A stretch of DNA of 19,299 nucleotides from an uncultured Prevotella sp. (GTDB lineage: Bacteria; Bacteroidota; Bacteroidia; Bacteroidales; Bacteroidaceae): NCBI GenBank assembly GCA_900557405.1, contig USSF01000044.1, forward strand, positions 1 through 19,299, read 5' to 3'. Every line of letters begins with the position of its first letter. Within the stretch, counting starts at the first letter, position 1. The notes below the pieces were generated by a model. The model did no database searches. It had not been told where the DNA came from and saw nothing but the letters and a program-made list of their open reading frames with translations. Below, piece by piece: positions 16,220-19,299 of the stretch. The position numbers and the translations under genes are program-made.

Positions 16220-16969
16220 CTATTTCATGTGCCTTTCTGAATAGGGAGTGAATTGTAATGCAAAGCGTTTATGTGCTGCTTTAAGATATGAGTCGTAGGC
16301 ATGGTCAGAATGGTTATATTTATAAGGTACAATTTTCCCTTTTCTTAAGCGGACAATACGCCCTTGTTCGTCTATTCGATAGAAGAAAGTATGATAGTAG
16401 TTGTCCAAACATGGATTTTGGTCTTTGTCAAGCCATGAATTTTCTTCAAACACCTCTAATTTTAGAAGTTTACTTTGCTCGTAATATACCCATTTGCTTC
16501 TTTGGATATCCTCCATAGGAATATGCCGTTTGCTGTTGAAACTGAACTTTACAAATGTAGGTTTAATTTCGTTCATACCTAAATACAATACATCTGCAAT
16601 TTTTCCTTCATGTCCATAAGTAACAAGAAATGTTTCATTTGTTTTCCATTCAAAACCAATGCTCTTTATGTTAAAGGCGCAGACAAGAACTTGGGCGTAT
16701 GGTTGACTAACACCTACAAGCCTAACCTCTCGATTTTGTGCTTCCTTATGATGATAGAAAATGTCTCCGAGAAGTTCTTTTGCTAGAGTGTCTTTTAGTA
16801 GGACACCACTGTCTGGCGAAGCTTGTTGTAAAGTGTAGGAATAAGAATTTATGCTATCTATTTTTTCTACAAGATTCAAAAAACTTACATACCTTGGTTG
16901 ACACAGACAAGAGGATAGCCCCATTGTTATGACCAAGACTATAACGATAGTCAATAAGGAATGTCTCAT
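16220..16969 (-). CDS. Putative lipoprotein of unknown function
   Basis: A 249-residue protein with a signal peptide ending in the lipobox GLSSC (lipidated Cys at residue 21). The rest is mixed alpha/beta with many aromatic and charged residues. A central part (about 95-145, with FEWKTNETFLVTYGHEGKI) looks like antiparallel strands, and a basic C-terminal third contains DEQGRIVRLRKGK. I recognise no family. It is the last gene of the AT-rich cassette, 21 bases after the ankyrin gene. Bacteroidales cassettes of this composition often carry immunity-type lipoproteins and small ankyrin proteins. That role is possible here, but no toxin is visible in the window. Confidence 0.65.
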   Translation of the reverse strand: MRHSLLTIVIVLVITMGLSSCLCQPRYVSFLNLVEKIDSINSYSYTLQQASPDSGVLLKDTLAKELLGDIFYHHKEAQNREVRLVGVSQPYAQVLVCAFNIKSIGFEWKTNETFLVTYGHEGKIADVLYLGMNEIKPTFVKFSFNSKRHIPMEDIQRSKWVYYEQSKLLKLEVFEENSWLDKDQNPCLDNYYHTFFYRIDEQGRIVRLRKGKIVPYKYNHSDHAYDSYLKAAHKRFALQFTPYSERHMK

Positions 16970-16990
16970 ATTAACTTTTTACTTTGATAT

Positions 16991-17233
16991 TTAGAACTTA
17001 GATTTTTTATCTGTAAGAATATTAATCATTTCCATATCTTTAATTTGCTTTGCGAAATCTAAAGGAGTCATCTCCTTTTTATCTTGATGATTAGTATCAA
17101 TGCCTTTATTCACTAAATCAATAGCAATTGCATTTTCACAAGATACAATAGCTTCTTGTAGAAGATTTCTACCATACGCATTGCTATAATTTATATTTCT
17201 TTCAAGTATATTTTTTCGTTCATAGATTCTCAT
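16991..17233 (-). CDS. Short ankyrin-repeat protein
   Basis: An 80-residue protein without signal peptide or membrane segment. After a charged N-terminus (MRIYERKNILERN) it shows about two ankyrin repeats: one around NAYGRNLLQEAIVSCENAIA and IDLVNKGID, and a second starting NHQDKKEMTPLDFAKQIK and ending MINILTDK. Ankyrin repeats mediate protein-protein contact. The start (YGRNLLQEAI ... GIDTNHQDKK) resembles bacterial ankyrin proteins that act as immunity or inhibitor proteins, but those are usually longer, so this may be a truncated copy. The ATG lies 12 bases past the stop of the preceding membrane-protein gene, which suggests translational coupling. Confidence 0.7.
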   Translation of the reverse strand: MRIYERKNILERNINYSNAYGRNLLQEAIVSCENAIAIDLVNKGIDTNHQDKKEMTPLDFAKQIKDMEMINILTDKKSKF

Positions 17234-17245
17234 TTCAAGAACATT

Positions 17246-17917
17246 TTATTTATGATAAATCTGTATGCCTTTAATATCTGCGATACCCTCAAACATAATG
17301 GTTTCGTCATCGACTTTATTGATTTTATTTACGTATTGTTTTCCATTTATGTCATTGAGATATAAGGAATCATTTTGCAAACAATAGGTATATCTGTATA
17401 GGGTATCAGCTTGTGAGTATAATTCCACCGTACTATCATTGAAAAATTCAATCTCAGGATAATTGATCTGTCTTTCTCCACCATTCAAAGTCCAATGACC
17501 AACCAAATCCTCATTAGTGCAAAATTCGGTATTGTCTATTTTCGGAGCACTGATTGTACTAATTGAAAATAACAACCAAAGAATTAATATAGGTACTATC
17601 GGACATAGATAATAAAGCCAAGTTGCTCTTAAGTTCTTTGAAAGTTGAAACATAAATCTCAACAAAGGGAACAAGTAGATAGGATACAAGCAGATGGTTA
17701 TAAGCATACCATAACGACATATTTTGTCTACATCAGAGCGAACAGGGGCATCAAAGAAGAATATAGAAACATAGCATCCCAAGGGCCATAATATCAGCGA
17801 AAATGCCATAAGTATAAAGAACACCTTCTGTAAAATAGTGGGTGTTCCTCCTAATATGCGAGCTATTAGCCCTTTATTTTGTTCTTGTTTTATTTCTTCT
17901 TTATTCATATTAAGCAT
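17246..17917 (-). CDS. Membrane protein with three helices and a soluble C-terminal domain
   Basis: A 223-residue inner-membrane protein of unknown function. A polar N-terminus rich in Glu, Gln and Lys (about 1-27) precedes three hydrophobic helices near residues 31-53, 68-90 and 99-120. A soluble C-terminal domain of about 90 residues follows (from about 135: LVGHWTLNGG, then EIEFFNDSTVELY, then LQNDSLYLNDI). That domain has a beta-strand pattern like small lipocalin-like domains that start with a 'GxW' motif. A second Met at residue 4 (17908) is an alternative start. Only 9 bases separate it from the upstream nuclease gene, so the two are almost certainly co-transcribed. I cannot assign a function. 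Confidence 0.7.
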   Translation of the reverse strand: MLNMNKEEIKQEQNKGLIARILGGTPTILQKVFFILMAFSLILWPLGCYVSIFFFDAPVRSDVDKICRYGMLITICLYPIYLFPLLRFMFQLSKNLRATWLYYLCPIVPILILWLLFSISTISAPKIDNTEFCTNEDLVGHWTLNGGERQINYPEIEFFNDSTVELYSQADTLYRYTYCLQNDSLYLNDINGKQYVNKINKVDDETIMFEGIADIKGIQIYHK

Positions 17918-17926
17918 CTTGGCTCG

Positions 17927-19078
17927 TTATTCTCGATTATCTTTCAATCCCTTTTCCAATTCCTCAATAGTCGGCATGGAAGATTTGAAGTCTTTCGGGA
18001 AGAGCTTTGACAGTTGATATTCTGATATACCCATTGGTTCTTTGTATGAATCCAAGGCGTATTTTGCCACCACATTGTCTTTGTCCTTGCAGATGAGCAA
18101 ACCGATGGTAGGGTTGTCGATGTCGGTCTTGAACTGATGGTTGACGGCTGACACATAGAAACTTAGTTGCCCCAAGAATGATGGATGGAACGACTGGGCT
18201 TTTAGCTCAATGACCACATAGGCATGGAGGTGGGCATTGTAAAACAGCAAGTCTGGGAAGAACTCCTGCTGACCTACCTCCAAACGAAACTGTCTGCCCA
18301 TATAAGAGAATCCCTTTCCTAGTTCCAAAAGAAAACGTGTTACATTGTTCACCAATTCATCTTCGATGTCTCGCTCGTCAAATTTTTCTCTCAGATTGAG
18401 GAAGTCAAATTGATACGGATCTTTTGTCATTTGCTGTGCTAAATCGCTCTGCACAGCAGAAAGTGTAGATTGGAAATTTGTAACAGCTTTGCCATCACGC
18501 TCATATAGGTCTGTGTCGAGCCAATTAAGCAATGCATCACGTCCCCAGTTATTTTCCCATGTCTTTCTTGCAAAGAACAGGGCTTTGTCCATATCATCCT
18601 TACATTTGTCAATGATACGGCGATGATGGTCCCAAGGAATGGAGAACAACATCTTGAAATCATCAACAGGCTGTTGACGTTTTTCAGATTGTTCCGCAAC
18701 TTGCGGAACATTTGAGTCTGACAACGAATCAGAGAAAAGTTCCGCAGTCTGCGGAATATTTCTATATAGAGGAGCATAGAGTTTGAAAAACTTACTCATA
18801 TAGCGCAAGTTTATAGGCGAGAAACCTTTTACTCCAGGCATCTCGTTCTTCAAGTCCTGACTGAGATTCTTATAAAAGCCAGAGCCGTAAGTATTGGCAT
18901 ATTGTTTGGCTTCGATGTCGCGTCCCAATTTCCAATAGAAGTCCAACAAATAGCCGTTGGTGGCACACGATGCTTTAAGGCGATGGCTATAGAATCTTTC
19001 TTTCAATTCTACAAGCCAGTCCTTATAGTCACTGGTATCATGAAGGACTACAGATAAGTCTATATTGTTCTTTGCCAT
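17927..19078 (-). CDS. YhcG-type (DUF1016) PD-(D/E)XK nuclease family protein
   Basis: A 383-residue cytoplasmic protein of the YhcG family, predicted DNA nucleases seen with restriction and defence genes. The N-terminal DUF1016 domain (about 10-130) has the hallmark LLDFYWKLGRDIE and PGVKGFSPINLRYMSKFF segments. The C-terminal domain carries the nuclease core: Asp276 in FFPDLLFYN, then Glu291 and Lys293 in VVIELKAQ, matching D-x(n)-E-x-K. Active-site residues therefore look intact. I chose ATG 19078 because a promoter -7 box ends about 23 bases upstream; the longer frame would start at TTG 19129 inside the promoter. Between the domains a variable insert (about 110-130) holds two PQxAE repeats encoded by DNA palindromes. 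GC is higher than in the three genes behind it but lower than the left part of the window. Confidence 0.88.
   Translation of the reverse strand: MAKNNIDLSVVLHDTSDYKDWLVELKERFYSHRLKASCATNGYLLDFYWKLGRDIEAKQYANTYGSGFYKNLSQDLKNEMPGVKGFSPINLRYMSKFFKLYAPLYRNIPQTAELFSDSLSDSNVPQVAEQSEKRQQPVDDFKMLFSIPWDHHRRIIDKCKDDMDKALFFARKTWENNWGRDALLNWLDTDLYERDGKAVTNFQSTLSAVQSDLAQQMTKDPYQFDFLNLREKFDERDIEDELVNNVTRFLLELGKGFSYMGRQFRLEVGQQEFFPDLLFYNAHLHAYVVIELKAQSFHPSFLGQLSFYVSAVNHQFKTDIDNPTIGLLICKDKDNVVAKYALDSYKEPMGISEYQLSKLFPKDFKSSMPTIEELEKGLKDNRE
18690..18756. repeat. Two palindromes inside the nuclease gene encoding PQxAE repeats
   Basis: Bases 18690-18710 form a 21-bp perfect palindrome around a single central C (TGTTCCGCAA-C-TTGCGGAACA). 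Bases 18740-18756 form a 17-bp palindrome around T (TTCCGCAG-T-CTGCGGAA). Both share the TTCCGCA/TGCGGAA core and, on the minus strand, encode the related peptides NVPQVAEQ and NIPQTAEL. They are about 30 bases apart. Confidence 0.85.
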
Positions 19079-19100
19079 TATTCCAAAACATTTAATGTTA

Positions 19101-19129
19101 CAAATATAATGTTTTATCTTGATAATCAA
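19101..19129 (-). promoter_or_regulatory. Bacteroidales promoter of the nuclease cassette
   Basis: On the minus strand TATATTTG (complement of 19101-19108) is an exact match to the -7 consensus TAnnTTTG. A TTG -33 core (complement of 19127-19129) lies 18 bases upstream. Transcription would start near 19094, leaving a leader of roughly 16 bases before ATG 19078. Confidence 0.7.
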
Positions 19130-19227
19130 TCAGAAAAAATGAATAATTGGCATATATTGCTACTATTTAGACAAATTAAAATTATTATCTGTAAAATTGC
19201 CCGACTTAGGAGGATAATTCGTTTGTT

Positions 19228-19294
19228 CTTTCAAGAGTAACTTGAAAGGTTTCGAGTAACTCGAAACATACCTTGCTGTGTCTTTGTGGACACA
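19228..19294. repeat. Three consecutive inverted repeats at the window edge
   Basis: First, CTTTCAAG (19228-19235) pairs with CTTGAAAG (19241-19248) around AGTAA. Directly adjoining is a perfect 19-bp palindrome, GTTTCGAGT-A-ACTCGAAAC (19249-19267). Third, TGTGTC (19277-19282) pairs with GACACA (19289-19294). The first two share the core AGTAACT and look like diverged copies of one palindromic unit. No gene is visible between here and the end of the window. Confidence 0.75.
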
Positions 19295-19299
19295 ATGTT

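Noticed and set aside
19079..19129. Upstream TTG start giving a 400-residue nuclease
   Set aside because: The TTG coincides with the -33 element of the promoter and the -7 box lies downstream of it, so the extension would not be transcribed.

Overview
The window reads as a chromosomal segment of a Bacteroidota bacterium, most likely order Bacteroidales (Prevotella-like or a relative). The evidence is a type IX secretion (T9SS) C-terminal sorting domain on a giant surface protein, a promoter of the Bacteroides type (-7 TAnnTTTG), signal peptides ending in Ala-Gln, and an ECF sigma/membrane-protein operon of the usual Bacteroidales layout. Genus cannot be fixed from the sequence alone. Every gene I can support lies on the minus strand, so transcription runs from high to low coordinates.

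Right part (about 16.2-19.1 kb): a tight four-gene, AT-rich cluster. In transcription order it holds a YhcG-type (DUF1016) PD-(D/E)XK nuclease, a three-helix membrane protein with a soluble C-terminal domain, a very short ankyrin-repeat protein and a lipoprotein. A good Bacteroidales promoter precedes the nuclease and fixes its start. Base composition differs clearly from the rest of the window, so this looks like an acquired accessory cassette.

Middle part (about 3.3-15.9 kb): a probable three-gene cell-surface operon. It begins with a 3244-residue protein carrying three LamG-like domains and a T9SS sorting signal. Next is a lipoprotein built from four copies of a roughly 100-residue module. 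Last is an OmpA-family barrel protein with a peptidoglycan-binding domain. The module repeated in the lipoprotein also occurs twice near the C-terminus of the giant protein, which ties the two genes together. A strong hairpin with eight U residues ends the unit.

Left part (1-3.3 kb): a regulatory operon of an ECF sigma factor, a single-pass membrane protein in the position of an anti-sigma factor, and an exported protein of unknown function, ended by a perfect 12-bp hairpin. The sigma gene is split by a one-base frameshift at a run of five A. An 8-bp tandem repeat sits between sigma gene and membrane-protein gene. The 766-bp gap between the two left operons holds a 23-bp tandem repeat, a short coding remnant and a decayed copy of the same 8-bp repeat.

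No rRNA, tRNA, CRISPR array, transposase or integrase was found.
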